Assembly (NCBI RefSeq): GCF_000963705.1
Contig: NZ_LAJY01000170.1
Location: forward strand, 1-15,851
Source of the DNA: Elstera litoralis
GTDB taxonomy: Bacteria; Pseudomonadota; Alphaproteobacteria; Elsterales; Elsteraceae
Direction of reading: 5' to 3'
Length of the DNA: 15,851 bases
Shown: piece after piece, positions 1 through 7,755 of the stretch
Layout of the letters: each line of letters begins with the position of its first letter
How positions within the stretch are numbered: position 1 is the first letter of the stretch
The notes under the pieces: generated by a model
The model's database searches: none
Seen by the model: the letters and a program-made list of their open reading frames with translations, nothing else
Told to the model about the DNA's origin: nothing
Position numbers and translations under genes: made by a program

Positions 1-18
1 TTGGGTTGCATCATTCAT
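1..18 (-). CDS. Start of an unidentified gene, truncated by window edge
   Basis: An ATG on the minus strand at 18-16 opens a frame of six codons (M-N-D-A-T-Q) that runs off the left edge. It is preceded by a good Shine-Dalgarno, GAAGGAG, about seven T-rich bases upstream (bases 26-32 read on the minus strand). The gene is divergent from the LysR-type regulator that starts at 120. This head-to-head arrangement is common for LysR regulators and their targets, so it may be a regulated target. Six codons are too few to name a product. The start itself is reasonably supported by the ribosome binding site; the function is unknown. Confidence 0.45.
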
Positions 19-119
19 AAAAAAAGCTCCTTCGTTCCGAAAACTATCGGAGACAATGTGCTATTCAGTCTAATGCTCAGAATCGAGCGGTCTATTCGAC
101 TGGGTTATAAGGGGATGCC
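19..119. promoter_or_regulatory. Divergent control region upstream of the LysR-type gene
   Basis: This 101-bp AT-richer gap separates the partial minus-strand gene from the regulator. It contains an interrupted inverted repeat, ATTC (63-66) with GAAT (80-83), spaced by 13 bases. ATTC recurs at 94-97, and CTATTC occurs as a direct repeat at 61-66 and 92-97, 31 bp apart, close to three helical turns. Such spaced, dyad-containing half-sites are what LysR-family proteins usually bind, but the exact operator is inferred. The regulator's Shine-Dalgarno AAGGGGA lies at 109-115. No convincing -35/-10 pair was identified. Confidence 0.4.
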
Positions 120-1013
120 ATGAACCTCCGGCAGATCGAAGTTTTTCACGCGCTGATGACCAATGGCACCACGTCCCGTGCGGCGGAGGTGCTGCGCATC
201 TCGCAACCCGCCGTCAGCAAGGCCGTACAGGAATTGGAGCGGCAAGTTGGTTTCAGCCTTTTCCATCGCCTGAAGGGGCGACTGGTGGCAACCGCCGAGG
301 GGCGGCTGTTTTTTCGCGAAGTGGAAGGTGCCTTTATCGGCCTGACACAGTTGCGCGCTGCCGCCGCCCGAATTCGCGATTTTGGCTCGGGCGAGTTGCG
401 GTTGGTCAGCCTGTCGGCCCTCAGCACCAATATTGTGCCGAAAGCGCTGCATGCCTTCCAACGTCGGCACCCGAACGTGCGCATCACGTTTCAAGCGCGC
501 ATGTCGTCGGTGGTGAAGGAATTGGTGGCATCCGGGCAGTTCGACTTGGGCCTTGCCGCCGATGAAATCGATGTGACCGGGGTGGATGCGAGTTTGTTCA
601 GCTACCGTCGCCTCGTGGTGGCGCTGCCGGGGGATCATCCGTTAATCGCAACCGCTATTGTGCACCCGGAAGATCTCGACGGCCAACCCTTCATCGCCCT
701 CGCACCCGAGGATACGTCGCGCCATAAGCTCGAGCGGCTGTTTGAGCAGCGGAACGTCCACCCGCGGATCGTGCTGGAAACCCCTTATTCGACAACCGTT
801 TGCGCGATGGTCCAGGCGGGTATGGGAGTGGGAATCGTCCATCCACTGACTGCCGAACCCTATGAGGGTCGCAATCTCGTGGTGCGTCCGTTCGAACCGG
901 CCATCCATTCGCGCACGCTGCTGTTGCTGCCCCCCGACCGACCGCCATCGCGCATCGTCGCCGACTGCATTGACGAGTTGCGTCGGTTTGCCCAGGTCGT
1001 GCCGGAGGAATGA
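120..1013 (+). CDS. LysR-family transcriptional regulator
   Basis: The 297-residue product has the LysR-type plan: an N-terminal winged helix-turn-helix (about residues 1-60, with the family-typical SRAAEVLRISQPAVSKAVQ stretch at about 19-37), a linker helix, then a periplasmic-binding-protein-like effector domain from about 90 to the end. The effector domain resembles the opine-type (NocR/OccR-like) subgroup, but the inducer cannot be read from sequence. It would act as a cytoplasmic DNA-binding tetramer, often controlling the adjacent divergent gene. The ATG at 120 is chosen because AAGGGGA sits five bases upstream and the HTH begins at once. An ATG at 115 reads only Met-Pro-stop and overlaps this start by ATGA. 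Nothing directly ties it to the cobalamin genes. The ORF is intact, unlike many of its neighbours. Confidence 0.9.
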   Translation: MNLRQIEVFHALMTNGTTSRAAEVLRISQPAVSKAVQELERQVGFSLFHRLKGRLVATAEGRLFFREVEGAFIGLTQLRAAAARIRDFGSGELRLVSLSALSTNIVPKALHAFQRRHPNVRITFQARMSSVVKELVASGQFDLGLAADEIDVTGVDASLFSYRRLVVALPGDHPLIATAIVHPEDLDGQPFIALAPEDTSRHKLERLFEQRNVHPRIVLETPYSTTVCAMVQAGMGVGIVHPLTAEPYEGRNLVVRPFEPAIHSRTLLLLPPDRPPSRIVADCIDELRRFAQVVPEE

Positions 1014-1060
1014 CGAGGTTTCAGACGATCTGGTGTCTGTTCAGCGTTAACCTCGTCATT
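1009..1060. terminator. Strong inverted repeat over the lysR stop codon, possible terminator
   Basis: A perfect 12-bp inverted repeat, AATGACGAGGTT at 1009-1020 and AACCTCGTCATT at 1049-1060, flanks a 28-base loop. The loop holds a second 5-bp stem, CAGAC (1022-1026) with GTCTG (1035-1039). The left arm includes the regulator's TGA. No clear T-run follows on either strand, so a classical rho-independent terminator is only one reading. A bidirectional mRNA-stabilising hairpin between lysR and the incoming cobA-cobB transcript is another. Confidence 0.4.
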
Positions 1061-1076
1061 GGCGCGTGAAGAGCCC

Positions 1077-1398
1077 CTAGAATTTGACGTCCACACGGGC
1101 TTCCAGAGAGACCTGATCCAAGTTCCGCAGGCGGTTGATCCGGCCTCGGCAAGGTCGGTGGTGGTTGCATAGGCCAGACCGTGCCGGGACTCCTTGCGCA
1201 CCCAGACGAGGGCTTCGGTCGGTCGCGGTTAGTTGCTCGACCAGAGCGGGAGCGTCTTCAAGGGCCTGCCAATAGGCATCCTGAATGTGGCCGCCAGAAT
1301 CGTCAATCCGCCCGAACACCACGGCATGAGTATCGATGAAGCGCAGCAGCCGTTGCGCCGCCGTCCACGGGCTGAGGTCCCCCAATTCCAGGGGCTAT
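1077..1398 (-). pseudogene. Unassigned segment with weak coding character, possibly broken gene
   Basis: Between cobB and lysR there is no recognisable intact gene. On the minus strand one frame is open from just after cobB to a TAG at 1077-1079, with codons rich in G/C at third positions from about 1385 to 1215. The best G/C3 signal then moves to another frame (about 1214-1140) and returns to the first for the last 20 codons. That fits a small protein of about 105 residues with two frameshifts, consistent with the indel density next door. The last residues (VSLEARVDVKF) alternate polar and hydrophobic and end in Phe, as in the closing strand of some outer-membrane barrels, but the remainder looks helical. 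There is no good start or ribosome binding site after the in-frame TAG. I do not recognise the family; it could also be noncoding. Confidence 0.25.
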
Positions 1399-2717
1399 TC
1401 ATCCTACTTCCAGGCCGATCATGTGAAAAAAGGTGCCTGATACTTGCGCGCGCCGGCTCCCTGTGGGCTGGGGGGCGCTGCCATAGGCATCAGTGGTTTC
1501 AGCGAAAGCGGCGTCAGCGCCGGGATCGATGATCGTGGCGTAGTGAAATTCATGCCCCGTTAGCCGTGTTCCGGCTTTACCGAATGGACCGTCGCTCAAA
1601 AGCCGGGCGCGCCGATAACCGAGGTTCAAGCTCCGAGTGGCGAAGGAGGTGGTGAGCCCCAACAATCCTGCCATCGGATACGAAACCCCTGCTGCATCGA
1701 TCAGGCTTCCCCCAGCACCATATATCCCCCGCATTCACCGTGAACGGGCTTGGTTGCGGCAAAACGCCGGAGCCCCTCTTGAAAATGAGTGGCGGCGGCG
1801 AGACGCGCAGCGTGAAGTTCGGGATAGCCGCCGGGCAGCCAAACCATATCGCAAGTCGCATCGGGAGCCGCGTCGGCCAGGGGCGAGAAAGGATAAATCT
1901 CCGCTCCCTGTGCCCGCCATAGGCTCAGCAGATGCGGATAGACAAAGGAAAAAGCTGCATCCTGCGCTAAGGCAATGCGCTGGGCAGGCGGCGCTAAGAA
2001 AACCGCTCCGTCTGTTTGAGGAAGCTGGGTGGGCGTGGCAAGGGCGCGCAGGGCGGCAAGATCGAGATGCGCGCTGACGAAATCCGCGAGCGCGTCCAAC
2101 CGTTCACGCAACTGCTCGGTTTCGCCCGCTTGAACCAGTCCTAAGTGCCGTTCGGGCAGCGCGACCGCTGCGGTACGGGGCAGGGCGCCGAGCACCGGGA
2201 TGCCGAGGGGCGCCATCGCGGCCCGAATCAGGCGCTCGTGGCGGGGACTGCCGACGCGGTTGAGCACCACCGCAGCAATCCGAAGTCGGGGGTCAAAAGC
2301 GGCAAACCCGGCGAGGATCGCTGCGGCCGACTGTGATTGCCCGCTAACGTCCAGCACGAGAATGATTGGCCAGCCGAGGGCGACGGCGGTATCTGCAGTC
2401 GAACCCGAGCGGCCTGGTTCCGCAGGGACGCCGTCGAACAACCCCATCAAGCCCTCGCCAATAGCAATATCGGCCCCGCCGATAGCCCGATGGGTGAGGG
2501 CTTGGAGCTGCGCCGGGTCCATCGCCCAACTATCGAGGTTGACGCCGGGACGCCCACAGGCGGCTGCGTGGAAGGCTGGATCAATGTAATCGGGGCCGCA
2601 TTTGACCGGAGCGACGCGCAGACCGCTGCGGGTAAAGGCCCGCATCACACCGAGGCTCAGAGTGGTTTTACCGCCGCCGGAGCGGGGGGCGGCGATCATG
2701 AGGCCGGGGGGGAGCAT
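1399..2717 (-). CDS. cobB: Hydrogenobyrinic/cobyrinic acid a,c-diamide synthase, one frameshift
   Basis: CobB uses ATP and glutamine to amidate the a and c carboxylates of hydrogenobyrinate (EC 6.3.5.9). The N-terminal half is a dethiobiotin-synthetase-like ATPase with the P-loop-like PRSGGGKTTL at residues 11-20. The C-terminal half is a class I glutaminase: nucleophile Cys329 in HGECGGYMVLGE and a histidine motif GHEFHY at 388-393. The ATG at 2717 overlaps the cobA stop as TAATG, implying coupling. In this sequence the frame breaks after Ala338: GCC-TGA is read where GCC-CTG-ATC is expected, one C lost at 1703-1705. Restoring it gives 439 residues, close to the usual size, ending at TGA 1399-1401. 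Identity is firm; whether the break is real is not. Confidence 0.9.
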
Positions 2718-3483
2718 TAGCGCTGTTGCCACGGCAATAGATCGGCGCGCAAGCTGACAATATTGCCAATAACGATGATTGCCGGTGCGGCAACAGCCGC
2801 TGCGGCTGAAGCGGCGACAATGTTTTCCAGCGTGGACTCCAGCGTTGCTTGCTCGGGAAGGGTGGCGTTGGTGACAATGGCGACCGGCGTCGTGGGGGCG
2901 CGCCCGGCGGCAATCAGTTTGGCCGCAATGGGCGCAAGATTGGTGAGCCCCATATAGAGAACGATCGGCGCGTCGACGGAGCCTAAGGTCGCCCAATCCA
3001 GCCCCCCATCGGCCTCGGCGGCCAAATGGCCGGTAGCGAAGATAAGCGCTTGATTCGTGTCGCGCGTCGTCGCCGGAATTCCGGCATAGGCGAGACCTGC
3101 AAGGCCTGCGGTAACGCCGGGGATAATCCGAAACGGCACCCCCGCCTGCGCCAGGCTTTCGCCTCCTCGCCGCCGCGCCCGAAGACGAAAGGGTCGCCGC
3201 CCTTCAAGCGCACGATCTTTTTCCCCTCAGCGGCAAGGGCAATCAGCCGTTGGGTGATGTCGGCCTGTTGGGGCGAGGGTTTCCCGCCGCGCTTTCCGGC
3301 ATAGTCGCGGGCGGTCGTCGGGGGAATCAGGGCCAGAATGCCGGGGGAGACCAACGCGTCATAGACGATGACATCGGCTGATTTCAGGGCATGCAGGGCG
3401 TGCAGCGTCAACAGGCCCGGATCGCCCGGCCCGGCCCCAACCAACCAAACCGAGCCTGGAGTGAAGTCGGGCGCGTCAACCAT
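2717..3483 (-). CDS. cobA: Uroporphyrinogen-III C2,C7-methyltransferase (SUMT), one frameshift
   Basis: CobA transfers methyls from S-adenosylmethionine to C2 and C7 of uroporphyrinogen III, giving precorrin-2 (EC 2.1.1.107), the entry to the corrin pathway and also to siroheme. The protein shows the family SAM motif VGAGPGDPGLLT at residues 15-26, the YDALVS segment at 41-46 and VRLKGGDPFVFGRGGEE at 91-107. The ATG at 3483 is chosen because it precedes the SAM motif at the usual distance; AGAG/GGAAAG bases upstream form only a weak Shine-Dalgarno. The frame breaks after about residue 110: GCC-TGG is read where GCC-CTG-GCG is expected, one C lost near 3153-3155. Repaired length is 255 residues, normal for a stand-alone SUMT without the CysG dehydrogenase part. 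It is first in a cobA-cobB pair. Confidence 0.9.
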
Positions 3484-3520
3484 ACAAAGAGTCTCTTTCC
3501 TCAAATAACCGAAGGGCGCT
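3484..3520. promoter_or_regulatory. Short divergent spacer between cobA and cbiD with a palindrome
   Basis: Only 37 bp separate the divergent starts. The spacer holds the perfect dyad AAAGAG-T-CTCTTT at 3486-3498. On the plus strand GAAGGG at 3511-3516 is the cbiD ribosome binding site. The dyad sits where the cobA ribosome binding site would be on the minus strand, so it could be an operator or a small hairpin affecting translation. The spacer is too small for two independent promoters, so at least one transcript must start inside the other gene. Confidence 0.4.
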
Positions 3521-4630
3521 ATGCCTAAGCCTATGACGGCACCCCCCTCTATTCCCCTGCGGACCGGCTGGACGACCGGGGCCTGCGCCACGGCTGCCAC
3601 CCGCGCGGCCTTCGAGGGATTGATAACGGGCGAGGCCCCCGACCCGGTTACGATCACGCTGGCCGGGGGGCAAACGCCCGCTTTCGCGCTGGCCTTTGCG
3701 GAGGCGGTTGGCGGGGATGCGTGGCGCGTCGGGATTGTGAAGGATGCGGGGGACGATCCCGATGTGACCCACGGGGCTTTGATTGTCGCGACGGTGCGCC
3801 GCTTGCCGCTCGGCGCTGGCATTCGATTTTTCGCGGGGCCAGGAGTGGGCACCGTTACGCGCGCCGGGCTGCCTTTGCCGCCGGGGGAGCCCGCCATCAA
3901 CCCCGTGCCGCGCGCCATGATGGTGGCGGCGGTAGAAGCCTGCGCCGCCCGCCTGCGTGTGCCCGCCGATCTTGCGATCGAAATCTCGATTCCCAACGGC
4001 GAAAAACTCGCTTTGCGGACCATGAACGGGCGGCTCGGGATTCTTGGCGGTCTGTCGGTTCTGGGGACGACGGGGATTGTTATTCCCTATTCCTGTTCGG
4101 CTTGGATTCACGCCATTCATCGCGGGGTCGATGTCGCACGGGCGGCGGGGCTCGATCATCTTATCGGGGCGACCGGCGCAACGTCGGAGGCGGCGGCTCA
4201 GGCCTATCATGGGTTGCCGGAGATCGCCTTGATCGATATGGGGGATTTCGTCGGCGGCTTGCTGAAATACCTCCGGCAGCATCCGGTGCCGAAACTCACT
4301 CTTGCTGGCGGTTTCGGGAAGATGACCAAGCTCGCGCAAGGCTTGCTCGATCTGCACTCCAAGCGCGGGGCGGTCGATCTGACTTGGCTCGCGGCGCAAC
4401 TTCCCGACGCGTCCAGCGATTTGCGCCGGGCGATTGAAACGGCCAATAGCGCCCTCGAAGCCTATCAGCTTGCCCTGGCCGAAGGCATTGATCTGCCGTT
4501 GCGGGTGGCGCAGGTGGCCTGGGCGGTGGCCGCCCCGGTGCTGCGCGGGCAGGGGGAGGCTTTGGAGATTCTCATTGTGGACCGGCAAGGTGCCATTGTC
4601 GCCGGAACGGGGCTGCGACCGTTGCATTAG
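3521..4630 (+). CDS. cbiD: Cobalt-precorrin-5B C1-methyltransferase (CbiD)
   Basis: The 369-residue product matches the CbiD family in length and in its signature N-terminus, [17 protein letters not shown] at residues 14-30. CbiD methylates C1 with S-adenosylmethionine. It is named for the anaerobic pathway (EC 2.1.1.195). It also occurs in some aerobic clusters lacking cobF, such as in Pseudomonas aeruginosa, where it is thought to do the C1 step. No cobF is visible here, so that role is the likely one. The ATG at 3521 follows GAAGGGCGCT; a second ATG at 3533 is possible but has no better binding site. The gene is intact. It is on the plus strand, opposite to its neighbours: divergent from cobA and meeting cobM end-to-end with overlapping stop codons at 4627-4630. 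Confidence 0.92.
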   Translation: MPKPMTAPPSIPLRTGWTTGACATAATRAAFEGLITGEAPDPVTITLAGGQTPAFALAFAEAVGGDAWRVGIVKDAGDDPDVTHGALIVATVRRLPLGAGIRFFAGPGVGTVTRAGLPLPPGEPAINPVPRAMMVAAVEACAARLRVPADLAIEISIPNGEKLALRTMNGRLGILGGLSVLGTTGIVIPYSCSAWIHAIHRGVDVARAAGLDHLIGATGATSEAAAQAYHGLPEIALIDMGDFVGGLLKYLRQHPVPKLTLAGGFGKMTKLAQGLLDLHSKRGAVDLTWLAAQLPDASSDLRRAIETANSALEAYQLALAEGIDLPLRVAQVAWAVAAPVLRGQGEALEILIVDRQGAIVAGTGLRPLH

Positions 4631-5391
4631 GCCCCCCGCTCGGGCCGAAAGCGGCGTTGATACTCGGCATCATATAGGGCGCTGGGGCGGAAATCCTCGG
4701 CGGCTAAGGCGGGACCGATGAGGATCAGCGCCGTGCGTTCCATCGGGGATACGGCCATCTCTGCCAGAATCGTCGCAAGCGTGCCGCGCAGGATCCGCTC
4801 ATCGGGCCAGGAGGCGCGAAACACGAGGGCGATAGGGCAGGCAGGGCCATAGAAGGGTGTTAACTCCGCAACCACTTGATCCAGAACATGTATCGACAGA
4901 TGCAGCGCCAGCGTCGCGCCGGTTTTGGCGAAATTAGCGAGGCTTTCCCCCGGCGGCATCGCCGACGCCCGCCCGGAGGTGCGCGTCAAGACAAGCGATT
5001 GTGCCACTTCCGGCAAGGTTAGTTCGCGCTTCAGGGCTGCTGCTGCCGCCGCGAAGGCCGGAACCCCCGGTGTAACGGTATAGGGGATCGTTAGGGCATC
5101 GAGCGCGCGCAATTGCTCGCCCATCGCGCTCCAGACCGAGAGATCGCCGGAATGCAGCCGGGCTACATCGCGCCTCTGGTCGGTCGCTATACGGCATTCG
5201 GCGACAATGGCGGCAAGGTCGAGGGGCGCGGTATTCACGATCCTTGCCCCCGGCGGGCAGTAGGCCAGCAGCGCTTCGGGCACCAGCGAACCCGCGTAGA
5301 GGCAGACTGGGCAGCGCGCCAGAAGGTCGCGCCCGCGCACAGTAATCAGGTCGGGAGCCCCCGGACCCGCCCCGATGAAATGCACCGTCAT
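4627..5391 (-). CDS. cobM: Precorrin-4 C11-methyltransferase
   Basis: CobM methylates C11 of precorrin-4 with S-adenosylmethionine to give precorrin-5 (EC 2.1.1.133). The 254-residue product has the tetrapyrrole-methylase fold motifs: [17 protein letters not shown] at residues 4-20, LYAGSLVPE at 31-39, LHSGDLSVW at 79-87 and a [11 protein letters not shown] segment near 104. I chose the ATG at 5391 over one eight codons upstream because GGGAG lies at the right distance (5398-5402 on the minus strand) and the SAM motif follows. Its ATG overlaps the cobE stop as ATGA. It is last in a cobL-cobE-cobM unit. Its TAA interlocks with the TAG of convergent cbiD. The ORF is intact. Confidence 0.94.
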   Translation of the reverse strand: MTVHFIGAGPGAPDLITVRGRDLLARCPVCLYAGSLVPEALLAYCPPGARIVNTAPLDLAAIVAECRIATDQRRDVARLHSGDLSVWSAMGEQLRALDALTIPYTVTPGVPAFAAAAAALKRELTLPEVAQSLVLTRTSGRASAMPPGESLANFAKTGATLALHLSIHVLDQVVAELTPFYGPACPIALVFRASWPDERILRGTLATILAEMAVSPMERTALILIGPALAAEDFRPSALYDAEYQRRFRPERGA

Positions 5392-5768
5392 AAAACTCTC
5401 CCTGTAATCGCACAACTCACCCCGTCCGCCGTGATTCGGGGCAGTAAAAGCCGCCCGCGCGGGCCGACTGCCGCTAGGGCGGCGGCTTCAGCATGGCTGG
5501 CAAAGCCGGTAAGCGCTTCGACCTTGGCCGAGCGGGTTAGAATACGCCCCTGTTCGGCTGCCAGCGCGTCTGGGCCGATGAATTCCAAGGGAAATCCGAG
5601 GGTTTGCGCGGCCACGATCAACCCCGGCTCGGTCTGCTTACGGGTGCTGCTCGCCAAGACCAAGGCCCCACCGCTCACCGGAAGCTGGGCGAGCGCTTCC
5701 CGAATCAGGGCGAGGATGGCGGCGGCGGGGCGTCCCGCGCGGCAACCGATACCGATAGCGCGCATCAT
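5388..5768 (-). CDS. cobE: Cobalamin biosynthesis protein CobE (CbiG C-terminal type)
   Basis: This small 126-residue product has the CobE/CbiG C-terminal domain pattern: an opening [11 protein letters not shown], the alanine-rich helix after it, a conserved [13 protein letters not shown] segment at about 54-66, and [21 protein letters not shown] towards the end. CobE accompanies aerobic cobalamin genes and is related to the CbiG half that acts after ring contraction; its exact role is not settled. The start is the first of two adjacent ATGs (5768, 5765). The ATG at 5768 overlaps the cobL TGA as ATGA, and the cobE TGA overlaps cobM in the same way, so the three are likely coupled. An upstream in-frame start at 5816 would lie within cobL and is not supported. 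The gene is intact. Confidence 0.88.
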   Translation of the reverse strand: MMRAIGIGCRAGRPAAAILALIREALAQLPVSGGALVLASSTRKQTEPGLIVAAQTLGFPLEFIGPDALAAEQGRILTRSAKVEALTGFASHAEAAALAAVGPRGRLLLPRITADGVSCAITGRVL

Positions 5769-6988
5769 GATGGTTTCTCGAACCGCCATTGCAACTGCGG
5801 GCGGGCGGGCTCCCACCCGGTATAGCCGCCCAAAGCTCCGGCCTTGGCGAGCTGAATTTGCATTAACTCGCCGCCGTGGCTGCCGTGAAGGGCAATCATC
5901 GCCGCTTGGCTTTCAAGCGTTACTGCATTCACAACTAAGCGGCGGCCGGGTGGAAGGGCTTCGAGCGCGGCGGCAATTACCTCCGGTCCGCCGCCGCCGA
6001 CGAAAATCGCGTCGGGCGGGGGGAGGTCAGCGAAGGCCTTCGGGGCTTTATCGACGATTACGCGCAGGTCGGGAAACGCCAAAACTCAGAGCATTCTGGG
6101 CGATGGTCGCGGCCCGGTCGGTGCGTGGCTCCACGGCGATGGCGATGGCGTTCGGGGCGGCCAGCATCCATTCGATCCCGACCGATCCCGACCCGGCCCC
6201 GACATCCCACAGCAGCGCGCCCGGCGTTGGCGCGAGGGCAGAGAGCGTGAGGGCTCGAATCTCGCGCTTGGTAATCTGTCCATCGTGCTGAAACCACGCG
6301 TCGGGCAAACCGGGGCTACGCGGGAGGATCCGTGTCCCTGCCTCGGCGATCACGTCCAATGCGATCAGGTTCAGCGCGTCGGCGGGGGCCGCAGGAACGG
6401 TCGCGGCGCGATAGGCCGTGATCCGCTCGCGCGGGCCACCGAGGGCCTCCATAATCCAAAAGCGCGAGGGGCCGAAGCCGCGTTGGGTGAGCAGATCGGC
6501 TAGGCTCTTCGGCGTGCTCCCATCCCACGATAAAATCAGCAGCCGGGCGTGGGGGTGAGGTGCGGAATAATCCGCTCCAACGGGCGACCGTGCAGTGTGA
6601 CGGCGGTGCAATCCTGCTGCGACCAACCCAAGCGCGCGGCGGCGAGGCTGAGGGAGGAGGGCGCCGGAACCGTCTGATACTCGCCGGGCGTAAGATGCTC
6701 CGCTAAGAGGCTGCCAACGCCGAAATAAAACGGGTCGCCCGAGGCGAGTACGCAAACCCGTTCGCCGCGCTGGGCTAAAAGGGCGGGAATCGCGTCGCTG
6801 AACGGGCGCGGCCACGGGGTTTTAACCGCTGAATGGTCGGGCACCATCGCCAGATGCCGCGCGCCGCCCCAAATCCAATCGGCCTGCGCCAAGAGGTGCC
6901 GGGCTGACGCCGATAAACCCTCTTGGCCGTCTTCGCCAATGCCGATAAGGGAGAGCCAGGGGCGCGGGACGGGCGCGTCCTCAACCAT
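5765..6988 (-). CDS. cobL: Precorrin-6Y C5,15-methyltransferase (decarboxylating), two frameshifts
   Basis: CobL is a fusion of CbiE-like and CbiT-like enzymes that methylates C5 and C15 of precorrin-6B and removes the acetate carboxyl at C12 (EC 2.1.1.132). The N-terminal tetrapyrrole-methylase part has WLSLIGIGEDG at residues 11-21 and LASGDPFYFGVG at 81-92. The C-terminal Rossmann methyltransferase part has WDVGAGSGSVGIEW at 261-274 and PDAIFVGGGG further on. The frame shifts twice: a C is lost from a C-run (6551-6555), and a T appears gained at 6074-6076. The middle third is thus in another frame, and the net shift is zero. Repaired length is 407 residues, typical for the family. The ATG at 6988 has AGGAGG six bases upstream, within a palindrome shared with cobK. 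Confidence 0.9.
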
Positions 6989-7004
6989 AGGAGGCCTCCT
7001 GAGG
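6989..7004. promoter_or_regulatory. Palindromic Shine-Dalgarno shared by divergent cobL and cobK
   Basis: The 16-bp gap between the cobL and cobK start codons contains AGGAGGCCTCCT (6989-7000), a perfect 12-bp palindrome. Read on the minus strand, AGGAGG at 7000-6995 sits six bases from the cobL ATG. Read on the plus strand, AGGAGG at 6989-6994 sits ten bases from the cobK ATG, with GAGG immediately before it as well. There is no space for a promoter, so each mRNA must start inside the other gene. Confidence 0.75.
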
Positions 7005-7755
7005 ATGCGAATTTTGGTTCTGGGCGGCACGACCGAGGCAACGGCTCTGGCCGCGCGCCTGAGGGAATCCTCCGGCTATGCGTCGATCCTGTCGCTCGCC
7101 GGGCGCACCCGCGCGCCCGATCTGCCGCTGGGACTGCCGCACCGGATCGGCGGTTTCGGCGGTATTGCCGGGCTCACGGCCTATCTGCGCGCCGAGGCGA
7201 TTGCGGCGGTGATCGATGCCACCCATCCTTTCGCCGATCAAATGCCCGGCACGCGGTGGCGGCGTGCAAAGCCTGCGCAATCCCCCTGGCACGCTTCACC
7301 CGCCCGCCCTGGACGCGCATTGCGGGCGATGATTGGCAGGAGGTACCGAGTGCGCCGAGGCCGCCGCCGCGCTGGGTGCCGAACCGCGCCGGGTTTTCCT
7401 CACCATTGGCCGCTTGCAGCTCGCCGCCTTCGCCGCCGCGCCCCAGCATGCCTACCTGATCCGCTGTATCGACCCGCCCGAACCGATACCCGATCTGCCG
7501 CACTCCCGGTTGCTGCTGGCGCGCGGACCCTATACGGAGGCGGCGGAAGCCGATCTGCTCCAACGGGAGCGGATCGCGCTTCTGGTCAGCAAGAACAGCG
7601 GCGGCAGCGCCACCTATGGGAAAATTGCTGCCGCCCGGCAGCTTGGGCTGAAGATCATCATGATTGCCCCGCCGCCTGCGCCCGGTCTGGCACCGATCTT
7701 CGAGGTTTCGGCGGTTCTGGATTGGCTGGAGGCTCATCGCGCCGCCTCGCCATAG
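7005..7755 (+). CDS. cobK: Precorrin-6A reductase, two frameshifts
   Basis: CobK reduces precorrin-6A to precorrin-6B with NADPH (EC 1.3.1.54). The N-terminus has the nucleotide-binding MRILVLGGTTEATALA, then DATHPFADQM at residues 71-80. The C-terminal part carries LLVSKNSGGSATYGKI, the conserved KNSGG segment, at about 193-208. Two single-base losses break the frame: one at about 7244-7247 (after DQM) and one at 7346-7347 (in WQEVP-EC). With both restored the protein has 250 residues, normal for CobK. The ATG at 7005 is preceded by AGGAGG and GAGG; an upstream in-frame ATG at 6939 lies in cobL and is not supported. It is on the plus strand, divergent from cobL and convergent with cobJ, overlapping the latter's 3' end by 22 bp (7734-7755). 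Confidence 0.88.

Noticed and set aside
120..1013. The LysR-type gene as a dedicated regulator of the cob genes
   Set aside because: It is separated from cobB by a strong inverted repeat and an unassigned segment, is convergent with the cob block, and faces another divergent gene; its effector domain gives no corrin link.
3476..4627. A 383-codon open frame on the minus strand opposite cbiD
   Set aside because: It is the shadow of the CbiD gene in GC-rich DNA. Its translation is rich in Arg, Gly and Pro, has no family motif, and the plus-strand frame has clear CbiD signatures.
5113..6291. A 392-codon open frame on the plus strand opposite cobM, cobE and cobL
   Set aside because: It runs across three recognised minus-strand genes and has low-complexity Arg/Ala/Pro composition with no recognisable domain.
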